Positions 21,441 through 32,580 of a stretch of DNA of 64,000 bases are shown in pieces. The notes beneath the pieces were generated by a model that saw only the letters and a program-made list of their open reading frames with translations, searched no databases and was not told the origin of the DNA. Each line of letters opens with the position of its first letter. Within the stretch, counting starts at the first letter, position 1. This DNA comes from Orientallactaga sibirica (Eukaryota; Chordata; Mammalia; Rodentia; Dipodidae): NCBI GenBank assembly GCA_036365145.1, contig JAEOAD010001365.1:3431001-3495000 (forward strand), written 5' to 3'. The translations under genes were made by a program, and so were the position numbers.

Positions 21441-21660
21441 ATTTGGAGAGATAGCTTAGCAGGTAAGGCATTTGCCTGCAAAGCCAAAGAACCCAGGTTC
21501 TATTCCCCAGGACCCACATAAGCCAGATGCACAAGGTGGCCCATGTGTCTGGAGTTTGTTTGCAGTGGCTAGAGGCCTTGGTGCGCCCATTCTCTCTCTT
21601 TCCCTCTCTCACTCTTTCTCTCTCTCAAATAAGTAAATAAAATAATTTTTTAAAAAAAGA
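21441..21660 (+). repeat. tRNA-derived SINE
   Basis: Complete, tandem to the preceding copy, same orientation. Confidence 0.9.
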
Positions 21661-22579
21661 AATGAATAAATGTCCACATACTGTGCCCACCCTGAGGTCT
21701 TACGTCCTGGTTAGAATCAGCACCAAGAGAAGGCTATGTGGTGGTGTCCACCTTCAGGGACCGAACTATCCCATGACATTGATGGGGGTGAGAAAGAGGA
21801 AATGACACCAGCCTTGTTTGGGGAACAAGAAAATCATGGCCCTAGTGGCCCTCAGCCCTTTGGCTCCTCTGCCTAGTTGGCTGCTGGTGTGCCTTTGTTT
21901 CTTGTTCAATATGGGTGAATACATACATATAAATTAATGCTTGAAAGATGGGTATAAACTCAACTGTTTTAGGAAGCCACATGGCAATGTGATTAATATT
22001 GCTATTCATGATTTAACATTTCTTTTCCCTCTAGATGAAGTTTCTAAGATTTGCAAGGTACATGTCAAGGACGGGTATATAAATGGATTTTTATTTATTC
22101 ACAACTCCAAGACTAATTGCTTCCCTTTGCCTCAAGGCCACGAGATTGGTTTTAATATGACACTTCAAAAGTATTCATAGAACTACAGAGATACTAAGTG
22201 TCATTGTTTAAGAGACAAATCTCACCATGATACTGCTGACCCTGAAAAATAGGACATTCTACTTTATTTTAAATTCCCCACATGCTTTTTTTTTTAACAA
22301 AAGAGTTTCACTTTATACCAACTATATTAAAATGCACAATTTAATCGGAACAAGCCATGATCATTTTGAAGAACTTTTATTTCCTTAAATATTGCTGGGG
22401 CCCTTGTTTTCACATTCACTAATCCTTTTATTAAAGAGATGAACTTTATACATGTCATTAAGAAGAGTGAGTTTCAGCTATAATTTATTCCTGAGTGTTT
22501 GCAAAGTTCCTGACTAAATGTCAACCACCCCTTACACTGAGAGCCTTAGATATGTCTGTGGTATATGAAGCCACAATGC

Positions 22580-22580
<1 letters not shown>
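21661..22580. other. unique AT-rich block
   Basis: No gene seen; an old LINE remnant around 21940-22050 is possible. The 78-codon frame here has no family I recognise. Confidence 0.4.
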
Positions 22581-22582
<2 letters not shown>

Positions 22583-22615
<33 letters not shown>

Positions 22616-22730
22616 AGGTAGGGTCTCCCTCTGGCCCAGGCTGACCTGGAATTCACTATGTAGTCTCAGGGTGACCTTGAACTCATGGTCCAGGTGCTGG
22701 GATTAAAGGTGTGTGCCACCATGCCCTGCA
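22583..22730 (-). repeat. B1 SINE with internal deletion
   Basis: T32 tail, B1 body lacking the CGATCCTCCTACCTCTGCC segment. Confidence 0.85.
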
Positions 22731-22984
22731 GATGCAGTTTTTAATTGCGGATGTGTAGTATGTCAAAACATCTTGTGGAATACATCTTTCCCTACTGCAG
22801 TCCAAGAGAGGACACGATATAAGTCTAATCAGAATGTGCTTATCATTAAAATTTGAAGCCCCTATGCTTTCCAGCACAGATCCAGACCTTCGCCCACTTT
22901 TGATGCCCCTGTAGTCTACTACCATGTGACGGCGTGAAGCACTAGGCAGGGCAGCCACGTCTGTCACAGGACACAAGTGCGCCA

Positions 22985-23125
22985 GCTGCTGGGCATGGTG
23001 TGCACACCTGTAATTCCGGCACTCGGGAGGCTAAGGAGGATGATCTCGAGTTTCAGGCTCGCCTGGACTATGAGATCCTGTCTCACAGAACAAGAACAAA
23101 AAACCAACAGCAGCAATAAAAAAAG
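22985..23125 (+). repeat. B1 SINE (old)
   Basis: GGGCATGGTGTGCACACCTG and an A-rich end. Confidence 0.75.
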
Positions 23126-23539
23126 TTAAACCCTTATTGGAAAGGTCAGATGGATCCCAAATGAGATGAGTTTGCCTAGCCCATCCTCCTCAGGAAGCTT
23201 GTGACCAACAGAAAGATGAATGGACTCAGGGACCAGCTGCTGCCATCTTGGGTAAAGGGAGGGGTGGGGAGCAGAGCTGGGTTTTTAGGTAGGACTGTCT
23301 CTTCTCCCAACCCCCCGAGGCTTCTTGGGGTGAAAGCCAGACCTGCCTAGCTCTGTGCCCACTTCAAAGCTCAGAGATGGTCCCTCTTTCAGGCTTGAGT
23401 TGACCCAGGCTGGCCCAAAGCTCACAGTCTGACATTCTCTTGGCTCTGCCTCTATCTCAGAGAGCTCTGGCAATCTTTCCTCTTTTTTTGTATATGTGTA
23501 TATTTTTAAGTTTTAAGTAACTTGCCATGAGTTTCTGTG

Positions 23540-23754
23540 TATTTTTATTTGAGAGCGACAGACAGAGAGAGAAAAAGGCAGAGAGAGAGAGGGAGAATGG
23601 GTGCACCAGGGCCTCCAGCCACTACAAAGGAACTCCAGATGCATGCGCCACCTTGTGCATCTGGCTTACGTGGGTCCTGGGGAGCTGAACCTCGAACTGG
23701 GGTCCTTAGGCTTCACAAACAAGCGCTTAACCACTAAGCCACCTCTCCAGCCCA
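23540..23754 (-). repeat. tRNA-derived SINE
   Basis: Reverse complement copy ending CCACCTCTCCAGCCC. Confidence 0.9.
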
Positions 23755-23845
23755 TGTATGTGTATTTTTGTATATGTGTGCATGTGTGTTGGCACACATA
23801 TGTGCGTGCACTTAAGTATGGATGCCAGAGGTCCGTGTTGGGTGT

Positions 23846-24358
23846 TGTGGTGGTTTGTTATCTGATGTCCCCCAATGACTCAAGTGTTTTGAATGCTTGA
23901 ATGCCTAGCTGGAGGCAATCTGGAGGTGGAGCCTTGCCTGAGGAGGTGTGTTTCTGAGAGCAGACTTTGGGGGGTTATAGCCCAGCTTCCCACTTGCCAG
24001 AGTTCAGCTCACTTTCTTTCTTGCTGCTTTCTGCCAGCTTCCATAGCAGTGGTGATGCCAGCTTCTGCTCTATCATCCTGTCCCTGCCTGCCGTCAGCAA
24101 GCTTCCTCTCAAGACTAGAACCCCAGCCAGGCATGGTGGTGCACACCTTTAATCCCAGCACTCGGGACAGGGGCAGAGGTAGGAGGATTTCTGTGAGTTC
24201 GAGGCCATCCTGAGACTACAGAGTGATTTCCAGATCAGCCTGAGCTAGAACCAAAAAAAAAAAAAAAAAAAGACTAGAACCCAAAATGAAATCCTTTCCT
24301 CCTATCAGCTGCTTTTGGCTGAGCATTTTGTCCCAGCAATGCGCACATTAACTACAAT
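23846..24358 (+). mobile_element. LTR-like element (MaLR-type) split by a B1
   Basis: GATGTCCCCCAATGACTCAAG start region and CAGCTGCTTTTGGCTGAGCA end region related to 45612-45960, interrupted at 24124-24270. Confidence 0.6.
24125..24269 (+). repeat. B1 SINE nested in LTR
   Basis: Flanked by the duplication AGACTAGAACCC (24112-24123 and 24271-24282); poly-A tail of about 18. Confidence 0.92.
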
Positions 24359-24380
24359 GCCCTCTTCCTTGATCATCCCC

Positions 24381-24926
24381 CACCTTATTTGCTGAGGCAG
24401 AGTCTCGCACTGGAATCTGAAGCTCTCCCATTGGACCAGTCTGGCAAGCTTGCTCTGGGGACCCCCCAGTCTCTGCCTCTGGAGTGCTGGGGCACCATCA
24501 TAACCACATCCAAACTCAGGTCCTCATGTGTGTGTGGGGGGGGTCTTGAATTAAGTGTCCCCCATAAACTCATGTGTTCGGAACAGTTGGTTTTCAGTTG
24601 GTGGCAATTTGGGAGGTGGAGCCGTGCTGGAGGACCAGGTGTGTTGTTGGGGGTGGGCTTAGGGGTGTTATAGCCAGCTCCCCCTTGCCAGAGTTTGGCT
24701 CACTCTCCTGCTGCTGTTTGCCTCCTGCTGTGGGGCGGAGGAGATGTCCAGCCTCTGCTCGGCCATCTTTCCCTGCCATCACGAAGCTTTCTCTAGAGAC
24801 TGTAGGCCAAAATAAACAGCTCTCCTCCATCTCCTGCTTTTGGTTAAGTGCTTTGGGTCAGCGATGAGAAGGTGACTACGACACCACACTTGTGCACTTT
24901 ATCTTCTGGACCACCTCCCAGCCTCT
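24381..24926 (-). repeat. B4-like SINE split by an LTR-like element
   Basis: GGCAGAGTCTCGCACTGG ... ACTCAGGTCCTCATG (24381-24530) resumes as CTTGTGCACTTTATC ... CCTCCCAGCC (24886-24926) after the LTR. Confidence 0.6.
24543..24885 (+). mobile_element. LTR-like element (MaLR-type)
   Basis: GTGTCCCCCATAAACTCATG, GTTATAGCCAGCTCCCCCTT, GGCCAAAATAAACAGC; same family as 45612-45960. No internal coding region. Confidence 0.65.
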
Positions 24927-24962
24927 GTTCTCCCCTCTTCACTGAAATCCCAGAAAACAGCC

Positions 24963-25090
24963 AGGCAGAGGTAGGAGAATGCTGTGAGTTCAAGGCCAAC
25001 CTGGGACATGGTGAATTCCAGGTCAGTCTGGGCTAGAGTGAGACCCTATCTCAACCTCCTGTCCCCGCCCCCCCCACAACAAAAAAAAGC
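24963..25090 (+). repeat. B1 SINE, 5'-deleted
   Basis: Starts at GGCAGAGGTAGGAG; ends in a C-run and A-rich tail. Confidence 0.75.
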
Positions 25091-25308
25091 TTAGATCATA
25101 AGAAAATTGCCCCAGTGGCTCCTATAGCCCAGTTGGTTCCGACTGTATTCTATACGAGCTGTCTTTGGCTAATCCCAATTTGTCTTCTAGTCTAGGGGAG
25201 GACACGGTACCTTCCTTGAGAGCGAGGTGGACAGTGGTCAAAGTTGGGCTCTGCCTGGCAAAAGAAGATGGATTTTGTGTTTGGGGTTGGAATACCCAAA
25301 GTTTATGA

Positions 25309-25470
25309 GGTGCTGACCAGAACATGCCTTTAATCCCAGCACTTGGGAGGCAGAGGTAGGAGGATCGCTCTAAATTCAAGGCCAGCCTGGGACTACAGAG
25401 TGAATTCCAGATCAGTCTGGGCTAGAGTGAGACCATACCTTGAAAAAAAAAAAAAACTGAAAAGAAAAAG
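25309..25470 (+). repeat. B1 SINE
   Basis: CTTTAATCCCAGCACTTGGG ... GAGACCATACCTTGAAAA. Confidence 0.85.
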
Positions 25471-25506
25471 AAAGAAAAATAGAAGGTGAACTGCGAAGAA
25501 ATAACC

Positions 25507-25640
25507 CAAAGGCGAGCATGGTGGCACATGCGTGTTTCCCAGCATTTGGGCGGTAGAAGCAGGAGGGTTAGGAGTTTGAAGTCCCATCCTGGGCCAACAT
25601 AGTAAGGCCCTGCCTTAAAAAAATATTTTTTAAAAGAGGC
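25507..25640 (+). repeat. B1 SINE (old)
   Basis: GAGCATGGTGGCACATGCG ... CAACATAGTAAGGCCCTGCC. Confidence 0.75.
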
Positions 25641-26473
25641 CCCCAAGCCAAATGGACACCTCCAGGGGAGCTTAAGACAGCCATGGCCTGTTCTGCCTTT
25701 TACCCATGCCCTCAGGAGACAGCCCAGAGGTGGGGATGGTCAGTGTGTGGCTGCTTCTAGTTAACTGAGACAGGCCACTAGCCCTAGGCCCTCCACCTGG
25801 GTTTTTCTCTGGGTCATTCCGCTCTCCAGAGCTGAATCAGTGAAGGTGAGAACCTTCTGGCATCCCCCAGGGCGAGGTTGGTGGGGGTGCGTTGAGGCTG
25901 ATCCCCGTCCACAGTAACTGGGAGAACAAAGCAGCGGGTTTTCACTCACGTCTGCGTCTGGCATTGGCAAGAAACCTAAAGAGCTCCCGGGAGGCCTCAA
26001 ATAACAAACCGGCAAGATTGCATGGAGGGGGCCAGAGAGACCCTGTCTGGGCTCCTTTCCTTACGCGAGCGCAGCTTTGAACACGGAATCTTGCACCTAA
26101 ATGACTTCTACATGTGACCTTCTGGCCTCACAAGACACACACCCAGGGAGTTTTTCCCTCAAAAAGAGCTTAGACAGTGAGGAACGTGACCTTTGGTCTG
26201 CCGGCCCTGCCCCTGGGCTCCTTTGTCTTACAAGAGCCCTGCAAGCTTGCCCTAATTCCTGGCTCCTGTCTCAGGCAATACACTCTCATGGGAGACTGCA
26301 TAAGGAATGTGAGTCCACCTGGGTGGCGTTGGGCTTGACAGCGTGGAGTCGCAGTGTCCTCAAGTGCAATGTGGGGACAATGACAGAGAATGAAATCTAT
26401 GGACAGGTGCCAGGACTTTGGCTCATCCCAGGATAAACGCTCAGAGTGTGTTGTTCTTAAAGTGGGGCTCCCT

Positions 26474-26555
26474 CTGGAGCTGTGCACGTGACTCAGTGGT
26501 GGAGTGCTTGCCCGCATGTCACGAACCCTGGGTTTCATCCCTAGTGCTGAAGATG
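26474..26555 (+). repeat. ID-like SINE
   Basis: GACTCAGTGGTGGAGTGCTTG ... AACCCTGGGTTTCATCCC, a tRNA-like head. Confidence 0.65.
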
Positions 26556-27005
26556 CTCATGGAGGTGGTGGCTAGCTCCCCCTCTCTCCAACAGACCCTT
26601 CATCCAGCTCTGGCCAAGCCTGCTGACCACTTGCAGATGGCGCAAAGGACCATGGGAATGCTGGGTGGAACCGTTTGGGTGGAGAACACTCAAGCCCCCT
26701 TGACTCAAAGAGTTGGGGCATAATTAAGATAAACATGTATCCCTTAAGGGGAGACAGTAAAATGTACCTAACCTTTAATAATAAAATACAAAGCCTCAGA
26801 AAAATGTCCTCTTTGCTTTGGGCTGTACCCTTGGGGTAAGGCTCGGTAGTGTCCTCCGGCTCTGTGTCCTCAGGGCTCAAGAGACAAAGGGTAGCAGAGA
26901 TGGGGGTGGGGGAGACCCCTGGAGGGCAATGAGGGTCTGCCTGGAGTTCTTTTTAATTTCAAACCAGAAAGCACCTTACTGTCTTTTTAAAAGTAAACGT
27001 ATTGG

Positions 27006-27255
27006 TGGGCTGGAGAGATGACTTAGCAGTTAAGGTGCCTGCCTCCTAAGCCTAAGAACCGGGTTCCAATCTCCAGGTCCCACGTTTAGCCAGATGCAAA
27101 GTGATGCAAGGGCGCAATGCCGCACTTGACCACAAGGGGGCGCACACATCTGGATTTCGTTCTCAGCAGCTGAGAGGCTGCTGGCGCGCCCATCTCTGTC
27201 TGTCTCCCTCCCTCTCTCTCTTTGTCTTTCTCCCAAAAAAAAAAAAAAAAAAGTA
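27006..27255 (+). repeat. tRNA-derived SINE, long subfamily
   Basis: Carries an extra segment AAGTGATGCAAGGGCGCAAT...CTTGACCACAAGGGG absent from most copies; the same extra segment is in 28105-28375. Confidence 0.88.
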
Positions 27256-27275
27256 AAGGTATTGGGAGGGTTGGG

Positions 27276-27440
27276 GCTGGAGAGATGGTTCAGCAGTTCA
27301 AGGTGCTTGCTCGTGTAGCCTGGCGGTTTGGGTTCAATTCCCCAATACCCATAGAAAGCCAGATACACAAAGTGAAACATATTGGGAGGGTGGATAAAAG
27401 GAGTCTGGAATTCATTTTTGCATGCTGTATGCATGTATTG
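27276..27440 (+). repeat. tRNA-derived SINE, partial
   Basis: Head and B-box intact, then divergent after CCAGATACACAAAG. Confidence 0.7.
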
Positions 27441-27649
27441 AAATGTCACAGGGAACCCTATTAATGTGCACTATTGCTGTGTGTTAACAAAATTAAAAAA
27501 TACATTATCACAAACAAATAAAAGTCTCAATAAAATGCACAAAAGGGAAACAAAAATCCTACTTCCCCTTCCCAGAGGGAATGGAACCAGCCATTTAGTG
27601 TTTGTTCACCTGGTCTTTTTCCTATTCACGTACATAGTGTGCTCCCAGA

Positions 27650-27870
27650 CACACAAATACAGACTCACACAGATACACACACATGAGTACACATGTTCAA
27701 AGACACACAGAACCACAACTGTAGGCATAATCGCATAGACACAGATACACACAATGACAAACATGGAGTGGCACATGCACCATTGTAGCGAGCATGTATA
27801 CATGCTGTATGCTCACACACATGACAAACACAGGAACATGCGTGAGCATGTACCACACAAAGAGTATTCA
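27650..27870. repeat. degenerate CA-rich low-complexity tract
   Basis: Many ACACA/CATACA words without a clean period. Confidence 0.55.
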
Positions 27871-27898
27871 CGGAGAGGCACAAATCACAAGACACTCT

Positions 27899-28089
27899 AA
27901 AAAAATCATTTATTTATTAGAGAGAGAGAGGGAGAGAATGGGTGTGCTAAGGCCTCTAGCTACAGCAAAACAGACTCCAGATGCATTCAGGACCATGTGC
28001 ATCTGGCTTATGTGGGCACTGGGGAATTACACCTGAGTTCTTAGCCTTCACAGGCAAGTGCCTTAACCACTGAGTCATCTCTCCAGCTC
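27899..28089 (-). repeat. tRNA-derived SINE
   Basis: Reverse copy with short GA tract, ends CATCTCTCCAGCTC. Confidence 0.88.
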
Positions 28090-28104
28090 AACAAGACACT
28101 TCTT

Positions 28105-28375
28105 TAAAAATTTTTTAAATTATTTTATTTATTTTTTTGGAGAGAGAAACAGAGAGAGACAGACAGAGAGGAAGAGGGAGACAGAGATGGGCACGCCAGC
28201 AGTCTCTAAGCTGCTATGAACCAAATCCAGATGTGTGCGCCCCCTTGTGGTCAAGTGCAGCATTGCGTCCTTGCATCACTTTGCATCTGGCTAAACGTGG
28301 GACCTGGAGATTGGAACCAGCATTCTTAGGCTTAGGAGGCAGGCACCTTAACCGCTAAGCCATCTCTCCCGCCCT
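28105..28375 (-). repeat. tRNA-derived SINE, long subfamily
   Basis: Reverse copy with the extra segment CCCCTTGTGGTCAAGTGCAG...TTGCATCACTTTGC. Confidence 0.88.
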
Positions 28376-28435
28376 CAACAAGACACTTTTGAGAACATAT
28401 ACATACGCAGCCAGTATGATTTTAAAATATGATAT

Positions 28436-28520
28436 TAAGGTCTGAGCACATGGCTCAATGATCGAGCACTTTTTCTAGCATGTGCAAAGCCCTGGGTTCA
28501 ACCCTGAGAACCAAAAATAT
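28436..28520 (+). repeat. ID-like SINE
   Basis: CATGGCTCAATGATCGAGCAC, CCCTGGGTTCAACCCTGAGAA. Confidence 0.6.
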
Positions 28521-28599
28521 AAAATCAAGTAAAATGAAATAAATCACTTATGCTGTCCACAGCCTGTCTCCCCCACTGTGTATTTCATTTTCCCTTTTT

Positions 28600-28680
28600 T
28601 CTTACAAAGCAGGGGATGGGATCCAGGGCCTTCTGTATGTGAGGCAAGTGCCCTACCATGAGATCGTGCCCATGCTCTTC
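28600..28680 (-). repeat. ID-like SINE, old
   Basis: GATCCAGGGCCTTCTGTATG, GGCAAGTGCCCTACCATGAG. Confidence 0.55.
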
Positions 28681-28891
28681 CTGTTCTGTATTAATTTCAA
28701 ACTATAGAAAATAGTATAGTAGACTCTCAGCCACCACCCAGATTCAACAAATCTTACTATTTGGAATACTTCCTCAGATTTCTTTTTAAAAATTAAAGGA
28801 AATAATCCAAACCAGTTGAAACCACCCCTTCACCCCAAGCTTAAGTTCTGTCACTCCTGCGGGCATTTTGCAACATAAGAATGTATCCATA

Positions 28892-29075
28892 CTTCGCAAG
28901 ACCCTCAAAATAGAGGAAAAAGATGATGACATAAAATTAAAAGAGAGACTAATGGAGAGAGGGAGGGGATATGATGGAGACTGGAGTTCTAAAGTGGAAT
29001 GGGGGAGGGGAGGGAAATATCATTGTTTTTTGTATGTAAGTATAGAAGTTGTCAATAAAAAAATAATTATAAAAA
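28892..29075 (+). mobile_element. 5'-truncated L1-like insertion with target-site duplication
   Basis: Flanked by a perfect 15-bp duplication AAGAATGTATCCATA (28877-28891 and 29076-29090), with an A-rich 3' end after GAAGTTGTCAATAAAAAAAT. This shows that the 945 and 36415 relatives are 3' ends of a non-LTR retrotransposon. Confidence 0.8.
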
Positions 29076-29698
29076 AAGAATGTATCCATAAGCAAAAATA
29101 ATAGTAGCACACAGTTTAGACTTGTATGTAAACGGGACGGAAGTGAGTCTGCCTCCTTCGTCACTTGCTTTTCTCACATCACAGGCGGGCCCCCTCCTTT
29201 TCGCCTCCTTTCATCCAAGGAGGCCCTAGCTCCTGCCTTGAGCCCCCTTCCTCAGCTGGCTTCCCTTCCCCCTTCCCTTCTCTCCTCCTTTTCTGCTGGT
29301 CCTCTGTCTCTCCCCCTTTCTCTTCTATCCTCCCCCCTCCTCCTTTTCCTCTAGGCCATGCAAGCCTCTGGCTAAAAACCTGGAAAGTCACCCAAGGAAG
29401 TACAAGAAAAGACATCTAGTACATTTTAGAATAGTGTCTGCTCGTGAATTTTTACAGTTGCTTGTACATTCAGGGCCCCTGTCCTTGGAGAATGAACTTT
29501 CCCTCCATGGTTTGAGGTCTTGATCTGAAAGCGAACAGATTCTTCAACGTGGCCAGTCTCTCAGAAAAGCAACTGCTACTGCTTTGACATGAGGTGTGGA
29601 CCGGAACTGGTGAGAATCGAAAGTGTCTCTCCCTTTATTACAGAAGGCACCGGAGAGCACAAAAAAACGTTGTAAAAAATTAAAACATCGATTTTTTA

Positions 29699-29716
29699 GT
29701 AATTAGAACTAATTAC
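29699..29716. promoter_or_regulatory. perfect palindrome with two inverted TAATTA sites
   Basis: GTAATTAGAACTAATTAC is a perfect inverted repeat with a 2-bp centre, inside a repeat-free AT-rich block (about 29420-29830). Two TAATTA homeodomain cores face each other. Confidence 0.4.
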
Positions 29717-30392
29717 AAATGAATCTCCCCACTCCCTGGCAATCTCATTTTCTTCTTCCTAGGGAAGTTCAGTGTGGGATAAGAGGTTAAATTATTGATT
29801 TCAATTTTTCCCTGCCCTGTAGTACCTACGGGTATCCACCCCCTTGCCACGGCAGAAGGAACTTCAGACTGGTAACCGGTTTCACCATCGGGAAGTTGTC
29901 GTGCAGTGGCTCCAGCAGGGTCTGGAAACATCGAAGCAACTCCCGAGGCTGAGCTTGCTGTCCTGCTGGGGGAAGAAAAGGCTCTGGGCGGGCGGCACCT
30001 GCGGGCTCTGAAGCCGGAGCCCCAGAACAAGTCATGCAGGGTGGGGCCTGCAAGCCACCTGTACTTACAGGAGAATGAATACCTCTCCTCTTGTTGAATG
30101 CATCCAAAATTTTGTGTTTATCAGGTGGCCATAGCAGATGAGTATAAATTGAATCCCCCACCCTCTCTGTCTCTCCTTCTCTCTCTCTCTTTGTGTACAT
30201 ACATACACAAAGTCCATTGGGATGGTATATCCACTATCCTATGTTTTGTAATTATGTAATATATTGTAACTATACATACTACAAATATTATACAAAATTA
30301 CTTTGTTCATATCATATCTTGGCCCAATCCTAAAATTTCTGAGACCCAGACCAAGAGGATAAATGGTAATGTACATTGCAAATGTCTAAATA

Positions 30393-30520
30393 GTTTTGTG
30401 TTTTATTGTGTTTTGAGTCAGTATCTTTTATGAAGCCCTGGCTGGCCTTGAATTTGTGGTCCTTCTGCCTCAGCTTCCCGAGTGCTGGGTTACAGATGTG
30501 TGCCATCAGGCCTGGCTGCC
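30393..30520 (-). repeat. B1 SINE (old)
   Basis: GCCCTGGCTGGCCTTGAATTT ... CGAGTGCTGGGTTACAG. Confidence 0.7.
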
Positions 30521-31287
30521 CAATTATTTTAAAGCGTGAATTGAGCTAAGGACTTGTAGTCAGATATGTTACATCGCCCCATCTTGACAAATAGACCTTC
30601 ATGATGACCCGGAAGACCCAGTTTGGTCTGGAATTCTTGCATTCCTTGGAGTGGTGTGCTGGAATGCTGGGACTTCAGACCAGCTGTTCTAGCCAATTTC
30701 CCTCTCTCACCACATCTGACTCCATCTGCCACTATGGTGGTCTCCTGTGTGCATGTATGCACACCTAGCCTGCACATCCTGGCTTTGTCCACCCCCCCAC
30801 ACACACACAAACAGCCACTCTTGGCCACCAGTTGGGCCTCCGAGGCACAACACTGGCTGTTACTAAGGAAGAGGCCCTCCAAAGTGCTCATGCAGGGGGC
30901 AGTCTGGACAGGCTAGTCCAGGGTCCCAGATCCACGAACACATGCACACAGTATGTCCTCTTGTACACTCACACAGCGTGTCCTCTAACCCTACTATGTC
31001 CCTCTTTCTCTTGCGCAAGTGCCTTGTCCCTGTCAAGGCATCCTTTTTTAGTAGACTTTACACACGTTCAAGTATGTCCCAAGAAAAAGGACAAACTAAA
31101 TTCTGGATACCTCCCCTGGTTATCCAGCCCTTTCCCAGTCCGTGGCCTTTCTGTGACAGAATGGAGAGAATGGTCTGAACTTCCCATCCCCTACCCACCT
31201 CCCAGTTCCTCTCTGGCCCAGCCTATCCCAGTCTTCCTTCTGGCCTTTGTTCCCAAAGGCCTCCAGACTGTTCTTTCTCAGGTGAGA

Positions 31288-31310
31288 TGTGTGTGTGTGT
31301 GTGTGTGTGC
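31288..31310. repeat. (TG)n microsatellite
   Basis: About 10 TG units. Confidence 0.85.
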
Positions 31311-31389
31311 ACGCATATGTTCTTCTATGTACACGAGCACATAATGTGGAGGCCAGACAACTCTGATGTCATTCTTCAAGCACCATCAC

Positions 31390-31543
31390 CTTTTTTTTTT
31401 TTTTTTCAAGGTAGGGTCTCACTTTAGCTCAGGCTGACCTGGAATACACTATGTAGTCTCAGGGTGGCCTTGAACTCATGGCGATCCTCCTACCTCTGCC
31501 TCCTGAGTACTGGAATTAAAGGCGTGCACCACCACGCCCGGCC
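31390..31543 (-). repeat. B1 SINE
   Basis: Full-length reverse copy with poly-T. Confidence 0.9.
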
Positions 31544-31549
31544 CCATCC

Positions 31550-31712
31550 ACTTTTGAGGCGGGTTCTCTCACTGACCTGAGTTTATCAAGTGAGGCTAGC
31601 TGGCAGTGAGTGCCAGGGATCTCCCCGTATCTTATGTGGGTGCCAGGATCCACCTCAAGTCCTCATGCTTGTGAGACAAGCACTGTGCTGACTGAGCATC
31701 TCCAGAAAGAAG
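31550..31712 (-). repeat. B4-like SINE
   Basis: GGTTCTCTCACTGACCTGAG ... CAAGTCCTCATGCTTGTGAG; ID end toward higher coordinates. Confidence 0.55.
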
Positions 31713-31754
31713 CCCCGCCTTCTTCGTTGCTTTAAAGCTTTCAGAGTAAAGGTC

Positions 31755-32262
31755 CTCCGTCTCTTTGTTTAGGGTTACCCAGGTCTCGAATTCAGTCTTC
31801 CTGCCTCAGCCCCTTTATTTATTTCTTTTTATTATTTATTTATTTATTTGTTTGTTTGTTTTTTGAGGTAGGGTCTCACTCTGGCTCAGGCTGTCCTAGA
31901 ATTCACTATGTAATCTCAAGGTGGCCTCAAACTCATGGCCTCAAACTCTGCCTCCCGAGTACTGGGATTAAAGGCATGCACCACCATGCCTGGCTTTTAA
32001 AAAAATATTTTGTTTGTTTATTTATTTGAGAGAGAGAAAGAGGCAGAGAGAGAGAATGGGCACGCCAGGGACTCCAGCCACTGCAAATGAACTCCAGATG
32101 CATGCGCCCCCTTGTGCATCTGGCTTATGTGGGTCTTGGAGAGTCAAACCGGGATCCTTTGGCTTTTCAGGCAAGCACCTTAACTGCTAAGCCATCTCTC
32201 CAGCCCTGCCTCAGCCTTTTAAGTACAGGGATTAAAGGCATGCACTATCATGCCTGGATTTC
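31755..32262 (-). repeat. old B1 split by a SINE pair
   Basis: Old B1 halves at 31755-31811 and 32217-32262 flank the pair at 31812-32204; CCTGCCTCAGCC is duplicated (31800-31811 and 32205-32216). Confidence 0.7.
31812..32204 (-). repeat. tandem tRNA-SINE + B1 pair inside one target-site duplication
   Basis: In element orientation tRNA-SINE (31999-32204), then B1 (31855-31996), then (TTTA/TTTG) tail; the same arrangement as 7611-8041. Confidence 0.85.
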
Positions 32263-32352
32263 CTAATTTCTTGGTAATATATAATATATTATTATAATGT
32301 ATATACACACACACAATATAGCTTTATTCAGTCATAAAAAAAGAGGAAAATT

Positions 32353-32570
32353 GGGCTGGAGAGATGGCTTAGCTGTTAAGGCACTTGCCTGCAAAGCCAA
32401 AGGATCCTGGTTCGATTCTCCAGGACCCATGTAAGCCAGATGCACAAGGGGGTACATGCATCTGCAGTTTGTTTGCAGTGGCTGGAAGCCCTGGAGTGCT
32501 CATTCACTTCCTCTCTCTCAAGTAAATAAATAAATAAATAATATATATACACACACACACATATATATAT
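32353..32570 (+). repeat. tRNA-derived SINE with TA/CA tail
   Basis: Flanking duplication GAGGAAAATT (32343-32352, 32571-32580) includes the ATAT/ACAC tract, so that microsatellite arose from the SINE tail. Confidence 0.9.
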
Positions 32571-32580
32571 GAGGAAAATT

